The notes under the pieces: generated by a model
What the model was told of the DNA's origin: nothing
Seen by the model: the letters and a program-made list of their open reading frames with translations, nothing else
Databases searched by the model: none
Source: Caryophanales bacterium
GTDB lineage: Bacteria > Bacillota > Bacilli > CAJFEE01
Assembly: GCA_029256085.1 (NCBI GenBank)
Contig: JAQSYP010000010.1
Coordinates: 55,597-119,596 of the forward strand
Length of the DNA: 64,000 nt
Direction: 5' to 3'
Shown here: piece by piece, positions 29,655 through 38,682 of the stretch
Position numbering within the stretch: the first letter of the stretch is position 1
Layout: every line of letters begins with the position of its first letter
Made by a program: the position numbers and the translations under genes

Positions 29655-29930
29655 ATGGTTAGTATAAATAATGTTAATTATGAAGTAATTGAAAATAAAA
29701 GGGATGCATTTAACGAAGAGAAGTTTCGTGAAAAATTTTCCGAAGTACTATCAAGATATGATTATATAGTTGGGGATATCAGTCATGAACAACTAAGGTT
29801 ACGTGGTTTTTTCGAAGATGGAAACCCAAAGGCATCATTTGATACGAAAATAAGTACTTTAAACGAGTACTTACTTGAATATTGCAATTTTGGATGTGCG
29901 TATTTTGTAATTAAGAAAGTCTCAAAGTAG
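29655..29930 (+). CDS. yutD: DUF1027 protein YutD
   Basis: A 91-residue conserved protein of unknown function (YutD family). Seen: the FREKFSEVLSRYDYIVGDISHEQLRLRGFF core and a C-terminal YLLEYCNFGCAYFVI segment with two cysteines. The ATG at 29655 follows GAGGGGTGA. It is followed by a terminator and array B. Confidence 0.82.
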   Translation: MVSINNVNYEVIENKRDAFNEEKFREKFSEVLSRYDYIVGDISHEQLRLRGFFEDGNPKASFDTKISTLNEYLLEYCNFGCAYFVIKKVSK

Positions 29931-29962
29931 AAGCAGTTCAAAATATTGAACTGCTTTTTATC
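29931..29962 (+). terminator. Intrinsic terminator after yutD
   Basis: AAGCAGTTCA pairs perfectly with TGAACTGCTT, then TTTAT. Confidence 0.9.
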
Positions 29963-29969
29963 TAATATT

Positions 29970-30080
29970 TTTCGACACGGCGGTGCAATTAATCTTAAAA
30001 TTGGTGCAGTTTGATATAGAGATGGTGCAAAAAGTTTAATGTGTGGTGCAGTTTTAAGGTAGAGTGGTGCATATCCCTAA
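29970..30080 (+). repeat. 21-bp phased array B (leader TTTCGACA, word GGTGCA x5)
   Basis: TTTCGACA at 29970-29977 is followed by GTGCA at 29983, 30004, 30025, 30046 and 30067, all exactly 21 bp apart and all preceded by G. The leader-to-word offset (13 bp) equals that of array A. It lies between the yutD and glpX terminators, where no gene fits. Confidence 0.87.
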
Positions 30081-30085
30081 AACAA

Positions 30086-30121
30086 AAAAATTCTGGCCCA
30101 ATAATCTGAGCCAGAATTTTT
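30086..30121 (-). terminator. Intrinsic terminator of glpX
   Basis: On the minus strand AAATTCTGGC pairs with GCCAGAATTT and is followed by a T-rich tract. Confidence 0.9.
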
Positions 30122-30122
30122 A

Positions 30123-31097
30123 TTATTCCCCTGTAGTTACAAGTTGTGGTTTGTGTAGTAAATGATGTTCAGCTTTTATATAACGCACAGTTCTAGTTTT
30201 ATATCTCATAACAATTGAATGAGTTTCAGCAACATCACCACCAAGGTATGCAACTCCTTCAAGAAGCTCACCCGAAGTTACCCCTGTAGCTGCAAAAATT
30301 GCATCATCACCTTTGACCATATCATCTAACATTAACAGTTGATGAGGGTCTTTTAATCCCATTTGGACACATCGATTAAATTCATCAACATTAGCAGGGA
30401 CAAGTCTTCCTTGCATATCTCCACCTAGACATTTAAGCGCAGCAGCAGAAATTACGCCTTCTGGTGCGCCACCTGTACCGATAAAAATATCAATTCCAGT
30501 TCGAGGCATTGCTGTTGCAATTGCAGCTCCTACGTCACCATCTCCAAATAATTTAACGCGAGCACCTTTAGCACGAACTCTTTCAATTAGACTGCTGTGT
30601 CTTTCACGTTCTTGGATAATTACAACAACGTCTTTAATTCTTTTGTTGTTTGCTTCTGCTACTATATCTATAGTTTTTTCAATAGGATCATCTAAACTAA
30701 TTTTTCCTGCTGCATTTCTACCAACAGCAATCTTTTCCATATACATATCAGGAGCATGTAATAAATTGCCCTTATCAGCAACTGCAATAACAGTCATAGC
30801 ATTAGGAAGACCTTTTGCTACAATTGTTGTCCCTTCTAATGGGTCAACCGCTATGTCAACTTCAGGACCATAACCGGTTCCTAACTTTTCTCCTATATAA
30901 AGCATAGGTGCTTCATCAAGCTCACCTTCACCAATAACTACTGTACCTTGCATATTAACAGAATCAAACATTTGACGCATTGCAGTAGTCGCAGCACCAT
31001 CAGCTTCATTCTTTTGACCTCGACCTAACCACTCTGAAGATGCTAGTGCAGCAGCTTCAGTAACACGTACTAATTCTAATGCCAATTCGCGTTCCAT
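30123..31097 (-). CDS. glpX: Class II fructose-1,6-bisphosphatase GlpX
   Basis: Cytoplasmic metal-dependent phosphatase (324 aa) that converts fructose-1,6-bisphosphate to fructose-6-phosphate in gluconeogenesis. Seen: [18 protein letters not shown], the [15 protein letters not shown] metal/phosphate site and [34 protein letters not shown] precedes the ATG at 31097. The gene is single with its own terminator. Confidence 0.95.
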   Translation of the reverse strand: MERELALELVRVTEAAALASSEWLGRGQKNEADGAATTAMRQMFDSVNMQGTVVIGEGELDEAPMLYIGEKLGTGYGPEVDIAVDPLEGTTIVAKGLPNAMTVIAVADKGNLLHAPDMYMEKIAVGRNAAGKISLDDPIEKTIDIVAEANNKRIKDVVVIIQERERHSSLIERVRAKGARVKLFGDGDVGAAIATAMPRTGIDIFIGTGGAPEGVISAAALKCLGGDMQGRLVPANVDEFNRCVQMGLKDPHQLLMLDDMVKGDDAIFAATGVTSGELLEGVAYLGGDVAETHSIVMRYKTRTVRYIKAEHHLLHKPQLVTTGE

Positions 31098-31247
31098 TTT
31101 GTGCCCCCTAGGTTTAAATAAAATTACACACTACCTCAATGATATAATAAATAGTAAGGCTTGGATACAAAATTCGACATATTATTTAATAAAGTAAATC
31201 ATTTCCAAACTATGCTATAATATTTTTTAATTAAGGGAGGGAACGGT

Positions 31248-31685
31248 ATGTATTTTGTAGATAAAGAAAAAATAACAGAAACACTAAATTTTATAGAGAA
31301 TCTAGTCCTAGATCTAGAGTCAATTTCTTTATATGGAAAACTAGAGAAATATGCGTTAGAACGCATTTGTCATTTGCTACTTGAGGGTATACTAGACGTT
31401 GGAAATTCGTTAATCGATGCATACATAATGAGAGACCCTGGAAGTTTTGAAGATATAGTTCTAATACTAATAGATGAAAAAGTTATCTCCGACCAATGTG
31501 GAAGAAATATAATAAACTTAATGCATTGGAGAAAGATGTTCACTCAAGATTATATATCTATAAATGAAGTTGAATTATATTCTGACTTTATTAGAAACAA
31601 AACGGTTTTCTCAGATTTTGTTAGAAGTACAAATGAATATCTCGGGAAAAATACTGATGTTTTAACAACTTTTACTAATAAATAA
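31248..31685 (+). CDS. yutE: DUF86/HEPN-fold protein YutE
   Basis: A 145-residue all-helical protein of the HepT-like DUF86 family. Members paired with MNT antitoxins use an RX4-6H motif; here the corresponding site is RKMFTQDY, with Gln in place of His. B. subtilis YutE, as I recall, has the same change. No nucleotidyltransferase partner is adjacent, so this is more likely a domesticated, non-toxic relative. It is 14 bp upstream of yutF. Confidence 0.82.
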   Translation: MYFVDKEKITETLNFIENLVLDLESISLYGKLEKYALERICHLLLEGILDVGNSLIDAYIMRDPGSFEDIVLILIDEKVISDQCGRNIINLMHWRKMFTQDYISINEVELYSDFIRNKTVFSDFVRSTNEYLGKNTDVLTTFTNK

Positions 31686-31699
31686 TAAAGGTGATAATC

Positions 31700-32470
31700 T
31701 TGAAGAAATATAAAGGTTTTCTAATTGATTTAGATGGAACGATGTATAAAGGCACGGAGAAAATTGAAGCAGCAGGAGATTTCATTGAGGCACTCGAAAA
31801 GAAAAATTTACCTTACCTATTTGTTACGAATAACTCGTCGAAAACACCAGAAGATGTAGCGAAGGTGTTAAATGATTTTAATATAAATGCAAGCAGTGAA
31901 CATGTATTTACATCAAGTATGGCTACGGCAAACTTAATTGCAGAAGAAAAACATGATGCCAAAGTATTTATGATTGGTGAAAATGGTTTAGAAACAGCGT
32001 TACTTGAAAAAGGACTAACAATAACATCAGATAAACCTGATTATGTAGTTATCGGGATTGATAGACAAATTACATATGAAAAGTTAGCAATAGGTGCTTT
32101 AGCAATAAGAAATGGAGCGAAATTTATTTCTACTAATGGTGATATTGCAATGCCGACTGAACGGGGATTAATGCCAGGGAACGGTTCACTAACTGCTGTA
32201 CTAGCAGTTTCTACAAGAGTAAATCCAGTATTTATCGGGAAACCGGAAAGTATCATAATGGAACAAGCCCTACTTGAATTAGGTGTTAGTAAAGAAGATA
32301 CTTTAATGATTGGTGATAACTACGATACTGATATATTAGCTGGAGTTAATGCTGGCCTTGATACGTTACTTGTACATTCTGGTGTAACATTACCAGAACA
32401 TTTAGTAGATGCTGAAGTTCAACCGACATATACAGTTAATTCATTAGCTGAATGGATATATAGATTATAA
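31700..32470 (+). CDS. yutF: NagD-type HAD phosphatase YutF
   Basis: A cytoplasmic haloacid-dehalogenase-fold phosphatase (256 aa, type IIA cap); the substrate is unknown, with sugar or p-nitrophenyl phosphates used by relatives. Seen: motif I DLDGTMYKG, motif II FVTNNSSKT, motif III lysine in IGKPES and motif IV GDNYDTDI. TTG at 31700 is chosen because AAAGGTGAT lies 5 nt before it and the protein then begins like B. subtilis YutF. Confidence 0.9.
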   Translation: MKKYKGFLIDLDGTMYKGTEKIEAAGDFIEALEKKNLPYLFVTNNSSKTPEDVAKVLNDFNINASSEHVFTSSMATANLIAEEKHDAKVFMIGENGLETALLEKGLTITSDKPDYVVIGIDRQITYEKLAIGALAIRNGAKFISTNGDIAMPTERGLMPGNGSLTAVLAVSTRVNPVFIGKPESIIMEQALLELGVSKEDTLMIGDNYDTDILAGVNAGLDTLLVHSGVTLPEHLVDAEVQPTYTVNSLAEWIYRL

Positions 32471-32508
32471 AAAGATACTGGCTCTTTATGGGAGTCAGTA
32501 TCTTTTTA
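32470..32508 (+). terminator. Intrinsic terminator after yutF
   Basis: AAAGATACTG pairs with CAGTATCTTT around a short inner stem, then TTATG. Confidence 0.9.
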
Positions 32509-32523
32509 TGTTTGCCAAATATT

Positions 32524-32641
32524 TTTCGACAAGAGCGTACGGAAAATCTAAATTTGCGTACAAAAAAATATGTTTAGCGTACGAAAAATCCTAATATGCG
32601 TACAAAAAAACAAGTTTCACGTACGAAAAGCTTTGTTAGTT
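32524..32641 (+). repeat. 21-bp phased array D (leader TTTCGACA, words GTACG/GTACA alternating x5)
   Basis: TTTCGACA at 32524-32531 is followed by GTACG at 32537, GTACA at 32558, GTACG at 32579, GTACA at 32600 and GTACG at 32621. All steps are 21 bp and the two word forms alternate strictly. Each word is preceded by C, giving CGTACG palindromes in the odd copies. The array fills the gap between the yutF terminator and the end of convergent yutG. Confidence 0.88.
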
Positions 32642-33142
32642 TTATTCTGTATTTGCAGCTCGATGTGCAAGTCTACTTGATGCTGCAGCAGCTATTGCAC
32701 CTACAATATCATCTAAAAACGTGTGGCATAGTGCGGCACCTTTTTCATTTAGCTTCTTTAAGATACCGGGTTTTTTCTTATCGATATAACCAAAATTAGT
32801 AAATCCAATTGATCCATACACATTTACAATTGAAAGTGCAACTACTTCATCAATTCCGTATAAGCCCTCATCCATCCTAATAATTTGTTGAAGCGGCTCA
32901 GGTAATCTGTTTTCCTCAGCCATTTTATCTAATTGTATTCCAGTTAGAATGGCATTTTGAACTTCGCGTTTTGCTAAAACCCTATTAACATTTAATACAC
33001 AATCATCCATACTTAAATTTTCATGGTAATCCTTTTGAAGGTAGAAAACTAAGTCCGCAATATCTTGAATTGTAACACCACGCTCAATTAATAAGTTTAA
33101 TGCTACATCCCCTAAAATAACTCCAAGCTTTTTTTCATCCAT
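32642..33142 (-). CDS. yutG: Phosphatidylglycerophosphatase A-related protein YutG
   Basis: A 166-residue helical protein of the PgpA-related family; members dephosphorylate phosphatidylglycerophosphate, but this subgroup is not proven to. Seen: RGVTIQDIADLVFYLQKDY, MDEGLYGIDEVVALSIVNVYGSIGFTNFGYIDK and the C-terminal HTFLDDIVGAIAAAAS segment. Two starts compete: the ATG at 33142 has AGGTG 5 nt upstream, while the ATG at 33160 has none, so the shorter is chosen. Confidence 0.82.
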   Translation of the reverse strand: MDEKKLGVILGDVALNLLIERGVTIQDIADLVFYLQKDYHENLSMDDCVLNVNRVLAKREVQNAILTGIQLDKMAEENRLPEPLQQIIRMDEGLYGIDEVVALSIVNVYGSIGFTNFGYIDKKKPGILKKLNEKGAALCHTFLDDIVGAIAAAASSRLAHRAANTE

Positions 33143-33325
33143 AGTAACACCTAATTTCATATTTTTTTATCTTAATCTAAATTACACACGATGTGTTTTT
33201 AATAGAACAAAATATTTTAAATATTACTATATACGTATTAGTTACTTAAAAAGTGCATTAAACATATTATTTTTGCAGAAAAAGGGACATATATTTATAT
33301 AAAAAAGATACGGGGGAGTTGCATA

Positions 33326-34321
33326 GTGAGGGAGGAAATTATTTATTACTATCACGTTGATCCTAAAGATACTGTAAAGTTAGGTAACTACAATGCATTT
33401 AAGTTAAGAAATTACTTTTACTTTATAATACAAACATCATACAAGGAAGATGATATTAAAACATTAAAGGGAATGACTGATTTTATGTCATCTTTAGGAG
33501 ATCATACCGTTGCAATACCCCAGTATAATCGTGAAGGAAACCTTCTGTCTAAAGTAGATAACAAGAATATTGTTTTGCTTAGAACGGTCAGAAAACAAAT
33601 TAGTGATACTAGATCAATTGGATATGAGCTAGCTCAATTTCATCAAAAAGGAAAATACTATCAAGGTGACACAGGTGATTTTAACCGAATAGGAACATGG
33701 AAAGAGCTTTGGGAAAAAAGATTGGATACTCTAGAGGCGCATTGGTTAAAAATATTAAATTCTAAGCCAACAGAACAATTTGATCGTGTGTTTATTGAAA
33801 CCTTTCCATATTATTTAGGATTATCAGAAAATGCAATTCAATATTTAGTTGATTGCGAACTAGATGATGAGCCTAATTTATTCGATGCTGGAACAATTTG
33901 TAGTGAAAGGTTTACCTCAAAATCTTGGGGAGATAAATTTTATTATAAGGTTCCATCTGAATGGATAATTGATCACCCTAGTAGAGATTTAGCTGAATGG
34001 ATTAGATCGACTTATTTTCAAATGGAAAATTCAGAACAAGAAATTTTAAAATTTTTGAATGAGTATGAAATGGTTACCCCATTAACATCGTTTGCCTGGA
34101 GGCTCTTATATTCAAGGCTTCTATTTCCAGTACATTATTTTACAACTGTCGAAAATTATTATATGAGTTCTGATAAAGATGTTAAATTTGAGTATGCTGA
34201 GCAACTAACAAATATTATTGATTCTATAAATAATTACGAAGTATTTCTGGGTAACTTCTTTAAAAACATTAAATTACCAGTTACTAAATTAAAGATTCCT
34301 CAACTCGATTGGTTAATATAA
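33326..34321 (+). CDS. yutH: Spore coat-associated protein YutH (CotS-like kinase fold)
   Basis: A 331-residue protein related to the CotS/HipA-like kinase-fold coat proteins; in B. subtilis YutH is a spore coat component. Seen: ELAQFHQKGKYYQGDTGDFNRIGTWKELWEKRLD, resembling the lobe joint of aminoglycoside-kinase-like folds, and WIIDHPSRDLAEWIR. A clear catalytic HxD is not obvious. GTG at 33326 follows GGGGGAG at ideal spacing. The upstream gap (33143-33325) shows no strong housekeeping promoter, as expected for a sporulation gene. Confidence 0.8.
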   Translation: MREEIIYYYHVDPKDTVKLGNYNAFKLRNYFYFIIQTSYKEDDIKTLKGMTDFMSSLGDHTVAIPQYNREGNLLSKVDNKNIVLLRTVRKQISDTRSIGYELAQFHQKGKYYQGDTGDFNRIGTWKELWEKRLDTLEAHWLKILNSKPTEQFDRVFIETFPYYLGLSENAIQYLVDCELDDEPNLFDAGTICSERFTSKSWGDKFYYKVPSEWIIDHPSRDLAEWIRSTYFQMENSEQEILKFLNEYEMVTPLTSFAWRLLYSRLLFPVHYFTTVENYYMSSDKDVKFEYAEQLTNIIDSINNYEVFLGNFFKNIKLPVTKLKIPQLDWLI

Positions 34322-34413
34322 ATTGTTAAAATATTGAGAATTTTGTAGTATGATAGTGATTTCTTTGCCACAATACCCTATAATATCTTTATAACTTAAA
34401 AAGGGGTGTATTT

Positions 34414-35715
34414 ATGGTTAAAGAAATAAATATTGGGTTGCTAGGACTTGGAACTGTCGGGAGTGGCGTTGTCACCATCATTGAAAACCATCAAGACAGA
34501 TTAATGCATCAAATCGGCTGCCCGGTTCGAGTTTCTAAAGTACTAGTTCGTAATCTTGAAAAGGAGCGAACAATCACCATAAATACGGATTTACTAACAA
34601 CTAATCCCGACGACATAATTGATAATAGTGAAATAGATATTGTTGTTGAAGTTATTGGTGGAATAGAAGATACAAAGGATTTAATACTTAGAGCACTTAA
34701 AAATAAGAAACATGTAGTAACGGCAAATAAGGATTTAATTGCTTTACATGGTGCTGAGCTTTTAACAACTGCTATTGAAAATAAGTGTGATCTATTTTAT
34801 GAAGCAAGTGTTGCCGGTGGAATACCAATTCTTAGAGGCTTAACTGAAGGTTTAGCTTCTGACAGAATTACAAAAATGATGGGTATAGTAAACGGAACAA
34901 CTAACTTTATTCTCACTAAGATGACGCAAGAAGGCAGAGATTATGATAGCGTGCTAAAAGAAGCACAAAAACTTGGTTTTGCAGAAAGTGATCCGACTGC
35001 TGATGTTGAGGGATTTGATGCTGCAAGAAAGATGGCAATTCTAGCAACTCTTGGTTTCTCAATGAACATTGACCTTAATGATATATCAGTAAAAGGTATC
35101 TCTAGTATTACAAGTGAAGATATTGAGTATGCAATGAACTTCGGATATATAATGAAGTTAATCGGTCTTGCGCAACGCGAGGGCGATATGGTAAGTGTTA
35201 CAGTTGAACCGATGCTACTTCCACATATTCATCCACTAGCATCCGTACACAATGAATACAACGCTGTATTTGTTACTGGAGAAGCTGTTGGTGAAACAAT
35301 GTTTTATGGACCAGGTGCAGGAAGCTTACCAACTGCTACATCAGTAGTTTCAGACTTAGTTGCAGTAATGAAAAATATGCAAATAGGTGTAAATGGTAGG
35401 ATGAACATCAATCCTCAGCTTGAAAAAAGTTTATTAACAGATGAGCAATTAGAGTCGAAATATTTCTTAAGAATTGTTGTTAAAGACGAAATTGGTGTGT
35501 TCTCACAAATAACTTCATTATTTACAAAAGAAGAAGTAAGTCTCGAGAAAATTTTACAACATCCATCAGGTATAGCTGATTCTTCAGAAATTATAATCGT
35601 TACACATAAAGCAAATAAAAAGTCATTTAATAATATAATTAACACATTGAATGAAATTTCTTCAGTTATAGACATCAAAGGGGCATACCCAATCGTAGGA
35701 GAAGATAAAAAATGA
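34414..35715 (+). CDS. hom: Homoserine dehydrogenase
   Basis: Reduces aspartate semialdehyde to homoserine (433 aa). Seen: NAD(P) loop [21 protein letters not shown], the catalytic [10 protein letters not shown] and [19 protein letters not shown] segments, and a C-terminal ACT regulatory domain (about 350-430) that senses threonine in the family. AAAAGGGGTG precedes the ATG. First of hom-thrC-thrB; overlaps thrC by 4 bp. Confidence 0.96.
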   Translation: MVKEINIGLLGLGTVGSGVVTIIENHQDRLMHQIGCPVRVSKVLVRNLEKERTITINTDLLTTNPDDIIDNSEIDIVVEVIGGIEDTKDLILRALKNKKHVVTANKDLIALHGAELLTTAIENKCDLFYEASVAGGIPILRGLTEGLASDRITKMMGIVNGTTNFILTKMTQEGRDYDSVLKEAQKLGFAESDPTADVEGFDAARKMAILATLGFSMNIDLNDISVKGISSITSEDIEYAMNFGYIMKLIGLAQREGDMVSVTVEPMLLPHIHPLASVHNEYNAVFVTGEAVGETMFYGPGAGSLPTATSVVSDLVAVMKNMQIGVNGRMNINPQLEKSLLTDEQLESKYFLRIVVKDEIGVFSQITSLFTKEEVSLEKILQHPSGIADSSEIIIVTHKANKKSFNNIINTLNEISSVIDIKGAYPIVGEDKK

Positions 35716-36779
35716 TATGGAATGGACTATTAGATAGATATAAAGAATACTTGCCAATTTCAGAAGAAACACCAATGTTATCCTTACATGAGGGGAATAC
35801 TCCTTTAATTCACTTAGAGAATTTGTCTAAGAAGTATGGATATGAGTTCTACGTTAAATATGAAGGCTTGAATCCTACTGGTTCATTCAAAGATAGAGGA
35901 ATGGTAATGGCTGTTGCGAAAGCTAAGGAGTCAGGAGCTTCAACAGTTATTTGTGCATCAACTGGGAATACATCGGCAGCAGCAGCAGCATATGCTGCAC
36001 GTGCTGGAATGAGAAGTATAGTTGTAATTCCAAATGGTAAAATCGCTTATGGTAAACTTGCACAAGCAGTAATGTACGGCGCAGAAATCATTTGTATAGA
36101 TGGTAATTTTGATCAGGCACTTAATATAGTTCAAGAGCTTTCAAGTGATGGAAGTATGACACTTGTAAATTCAGTAAACCCATATAGAATTGAAGGTCAA
36201 AAAACAGCTGCATTTGAGATTTGCGAACAACTTGGACAGGCACCAGATATTTTGGCAATACCAGTTGGAAATGCAGGCAATATTACTGCGTACTGGAAAG
36301 GCTTCAAAGAATATAGCGAGAGAAATGCTCTTACTCTACCGAAAATGTTTGGATTCCAAGCAGAAGGAGCTTCTCCAATAGTTAATAAGAGAAAGTTCGA
36401 TAACCCTGAGACAATTGCAACAGCAATTAGAATTGGGAACCCTGCTAGTTGGAGAACTGCTGAAGAAGCGATTGAACAATCAAATGGTATTATCGATTCT
36501 GTTACGGATGAAGAAATTATTTCCGCATACAAAGAACTTGCTTCAAGTGAGGGTATTTTCGCAGAACCAGCATCTTGTGCATCATGGGCAGGTATTAGAA
36601 AGCATTTAGAAAAAGGAACTTTAGGTGATTCGAAGAAAGTTGTACTAGTTCTGACTGGAAATGGACTGAAAGATCCTAATGTAGCAATAGAGTATAGTAA
36701 AGTAAATCCAAGTGTTTTACCAGCAGATAAAGATAAAATTAAAGCATATTTGCAAGGGGAAGCTAGTAATGTCAGATAA
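35712..36779 (+). CDS. thrC: Threonine synthase
   Basis: PLP enzyme (355 aa) that turns O-phosphohomoserine into threonine. Seen: the PLP lysine in [11 protein letters not shown], the phosphate-binding [19 protein letters not shown], and [13 protein letters not shown]. Its ATG overlaps the hom stop (ATGA), and its own end overlaps thrB by 11 bp, showing tight coupling in the threonine operon. Confidence 0.96.
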   Translation: MIWNGLLDRYKEYLPISEETPMLSLHEGNTPLIHLENLSKKYGYEFYVKYEGLNPTGSFKDRGMVMAVAKAKESGASTVICASTGNTSAAAAAYAARAGMRSIVVIPNGKIAYGKLAQAVMYGAEIICIDGNFDQALNIVQELSSDGSMTLVNSVNPYRIEGQKTAAFEICEQLGQAPDILAIPVGNAGNITAYWKGFKEYSERNALTLPKMFGFQAEGASPIVNKRKFDNPETIATAIRIGNPASWRTAEEAIEQSNGIIDSVTDEEIISAYKELASSEGIFAEPASCASWAGIRKHLEKGTLGDSKKVVLVLTGNGLKDPNVAIEYSKVNPSVLPADKDKIKAYLQGEASNVR

Positions 36780-37680
36780 GTTATTCACAGTTAAGACTCC
36801 AGGAAGTACTGCTAACCTTGGACCAGGCTTTGATAGTATCGGACTAGCCCTAGACATCTTTCTGACGATTGATGTATTTACTTCTGAGAAGTGGGAATGT
36901 GTTTATTTAAGTGATACTAATGAAAATCTTCCTACTAATGAAGAAAACTTAATTGTTAGGGTAATTATTGACGTAGCAAATAAGTTTGGAAAATCTATTA
37001 CCCCTTTTAAATTAGTTATTAGTAACGAAATCCCGTTGGCTAGAGGCCTAGGCAGCAGCGCATCTGCAATAGTTGCTGGTATAGAAATTGCTAACGAGGT
37101 TCTTAAACTAGACCTATCTAGTGAAGATAAGTTATTATTGGCTTGTTCTTGGGAAGGTCATATTGATAATATTGGCGCTTCGGTTTTAGGTGGATTAGTT
37201 GTTGGATATTATAGTAGTGATTTTTACCATTATATAAATAACAATATTGATGAATTAGAAGTCATTGCAGTTATCCCAAAATATGCTTTGAAAACAGAAG
37301 TAGCTAGAAGTGCACTGCCAAATGAATTAAATTATAAGGATGCGATCGAATCATCAGCAATGGCTAATTTAATAGTTGGTGCATTTATGACTAAAAACTG
37401 GAATCTCGCCTTGAAATGTATAAACAAGGATAAGTTTCACGAACCATTTAGATCGAAGCTTGTACCAGAGCTAAGTAAGGCAAAGGAATTTCTTGGATCT
37501 AATCCATCAATTGGATGTGCCTTAAGTGGTGCAGGTCCTACTGTTCTAATAGTTGGTGAGAAGCCAGAAATTAATAATATTTATCAAGATATTAGAAGCT
37601 TATTCGAAGACTGTGAAGTCCTTAAGTTAAATATTAATAACACTGGTGTTGAAGTTTTTAAAAATTCAATACACGTTTAG
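36769..37680 (+). CDS. thrB: Homoserine kinase
   Basis: GHMP-family kinase (303 aa) that phosphorylates homoserine. Seen: [18 protein letters not shown], the ATP loop [16 protein letters not shown] and the C-terminal SGAGPTVL motif. The ATG at 36769 is preceded by AAGGGGAA inside thrC. Last gene of the operon, followed by a two-way terminator shared with convergent nifU-like yutI. Confidence 0.96.
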   Translation: MSDKLFTVKTPGSTANLGPGFDSIGLALDIFLTIDVFTSEKWECVYLSDTNENLPTNEENLIVRVIIDVANKFGKSITPFKLVISNEIPLARGLGSSASAIVAGIEIANEVLKLDLSSEDKLLLACSWEGHIDNIGASVLGGLVVGYYSSDFYHYINNNIDELEVIAVIPKYALKTEVARSALPNELNYKDAIESSAMANLIVGAFMTKNWNLALKCINKDKFHEPFRSKLVPELSKAKEFLGSNPSIGCALSGAGPTVLIVGEKPEINNIYQDIRSLFEDCEVLKLNINNTGVEVFKNSIHV

Positions 37681-37686
37681 CAAAAC

Positions 37687-37716
37687 AAAAGAGGCCTTTT
37701 TATGGGCCTCTTTACT
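37687..37716. terminator. Bidirectional terminator between thrB and yutI
   Basis: AAAAGAGGCC pairs with GGGCCTCTTT; A-rich on the left and T-rich on the right, so it can stop transcripts from both sides. Confidence 0.88.
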
Positions 37717-37722
37717 TATTAA

Positions 37723-37959
37723 TTAGAATACTTGCTCTACTTCAATTACTCCTGGAACCTCTTCTAATAATGCGCGCTCAATTCCAGCCTTAAGTGTGAT
37801 AGTCGAGCTTGGACAACTACCACAAGCACCCATTAAACGTAGCTTAACGATGCCATCTTCTATATCTACCAATTCAACGTCACCGCCGTCACGTTGTAAA
37901 AACGGTCTTAATTTATCTAGTACTTCTTGTACTTGTTCTTGCATTTCCATTAAATTCAC
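37723..37959 (-). CDS. yutI: NifU C-terminal domain Fe-S carrier YutI
   Basis: A 78-residue Nfu-type iron-sulfur carrier that delivers clusters made by the Suf system. Seen: [23 protein letters not shown] and the ligand motif GACGSCPSS (CX2C). GGAGTG lies before the ATG at 37959. Convergent with thrB. Confidence 0.93.
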   Translation of the reverse strand: MNLMEMQEQVQEVLDKLRPFLQRDGGDVELVDIEDGIVKLRLMGACGSCPSSTITLKAGIERALLEEVPGVIEVEQVF

Positions 37960-38122
37960 TCCTTATAATATCGCATTAAAAACATGAAACAAGTCAAGTT
38001 TTCTTTAATATTATAAACATAATCAGTGAAAAAATCTATCAATTAGCATTTTTTTAAACAAATCATTTTATTTATTATCAGAATTATCTTATAATTAATA
38101 TAAAAAAGGAGTGATTATAATT

Positions 38123-38434
38123 ATGAGAATTAATCTTAAGACATATGGAGCTAGAATGGGATGTTCAAGTTGTGTTGGAGCGCCAACTGATTACGAAACA
38201 TTTGAATGGTTAAAATCTGCCCTTAGAAGAAAATTTCCAATCACTCGATTTGACTTTGAATATATAAATGTAGAAGATGGTACAATAGAGAGTAAAAAAG
38301 ATATAGAAAATCTGATTTTGCCAGTCGTAGAAATAAATGACCACATTGTAAGTGAAGGTAACCCAAGGTTAAAAGATATTGTGGAATTTATTGAGTTTCT
38401 GATTGAGAGTAGGAAGGAAGATAGATCTGTATAG
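38123..38434 (+). CDS. yuzD: YuzD-family protein (thioredoxin-like, CX2C)
   Basis: A 103-residue conserved protein of unknown function, with a probable thioredoxin-like fold judged from MGCSSCVGAPTDYETFEWLKSAL (CX2C near residue 15) and the later IVSEGNPRLKDI. The start is the ATG at 38123, because GGAGTGA lies 8 nt before it. Its last eight bases overlap the probable start of yuzB. Confidence 0.82.
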   Translation: MRINLKTYGARMGCSSCVGAPTDYETFEWLKSALRRKFPITRFDFEYINVEDGTIESKKDIENLILPVVEINDHIVSEGNPRLKDIVEFIEFLIESRKEDRSV

Positions 38435-38648
38435 TTTAGTTGAATTTTGCACAAATAATCTTGCAAATGGTACTTATAAAGTTCTAGAAAAGCTAAAAAA
38501 GGATCCTAATATTGATACAATTGAATACAATTGTTTAGGGTACTGTACAAGGTGCAGAGGTAAATTATTTGCTGTCGTTGAGGGCAAGGTAGTTGACGCA
38601 AGTACCGAGGATGAACTGTTAAGTAAAATATATGAAAAAATAGATTAA
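38427..38648 (+). CDS. yuzB: YuzB-family protein with probable CTG start
   Basis: A 73-residue protein of the DUF1450 type. Seen: LVEFCTNNLA at the N-terminus and YNCLGYCTRCRGKLFAVVEGK with three cysteines. No ATG, GTG or TTG fits the ribosome site AGGAAGGAAG (38411-38420); a CTG at 38427 lies 6 nt after it and would give M-Y-S-L-V-E-F-C, colinear with B. subtilis YuzB (M-N-P-M-I-E-F-C, from memory). The only ordinary upstream start is the TTG at 38403, without a good ribosome site. Confidence 0.78.
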   Translation: MYSLVEFCTNNLANGTYKVLEKLKKDPNIDTIEYNCLGYCTRCRGKLFAVVEGKVVDASTEDELLSKIYEKID

Positions 38649-38677
38649 AGGGATTTGGCTAATGCCGAATCCCTTTT
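38647..38677. terminator. Bidirectional terminator between yuzB and the DUF2225 gene
   Basis: AAAGGGATT pairs with AATCCCTTT with an inner GGC/GCC, A-rich left and T-rich right. Confidence 0.88.
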
Positions 38678-38682
38678 GGTAA

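Noticed and set aside
31168..31175. ATTCGACA as a further array leader
   Set aside because: One leader base differs and no word recurs at 21-bp steps afterwards; it lies in the yutE promoter region.
34322..34413. T-box or riboswitch upstream of hom
   Set aside because: The spacer is only 92 bp, with no T-box core or terminator/antiterminator pair; only weak promoter-like hexamers are visible.
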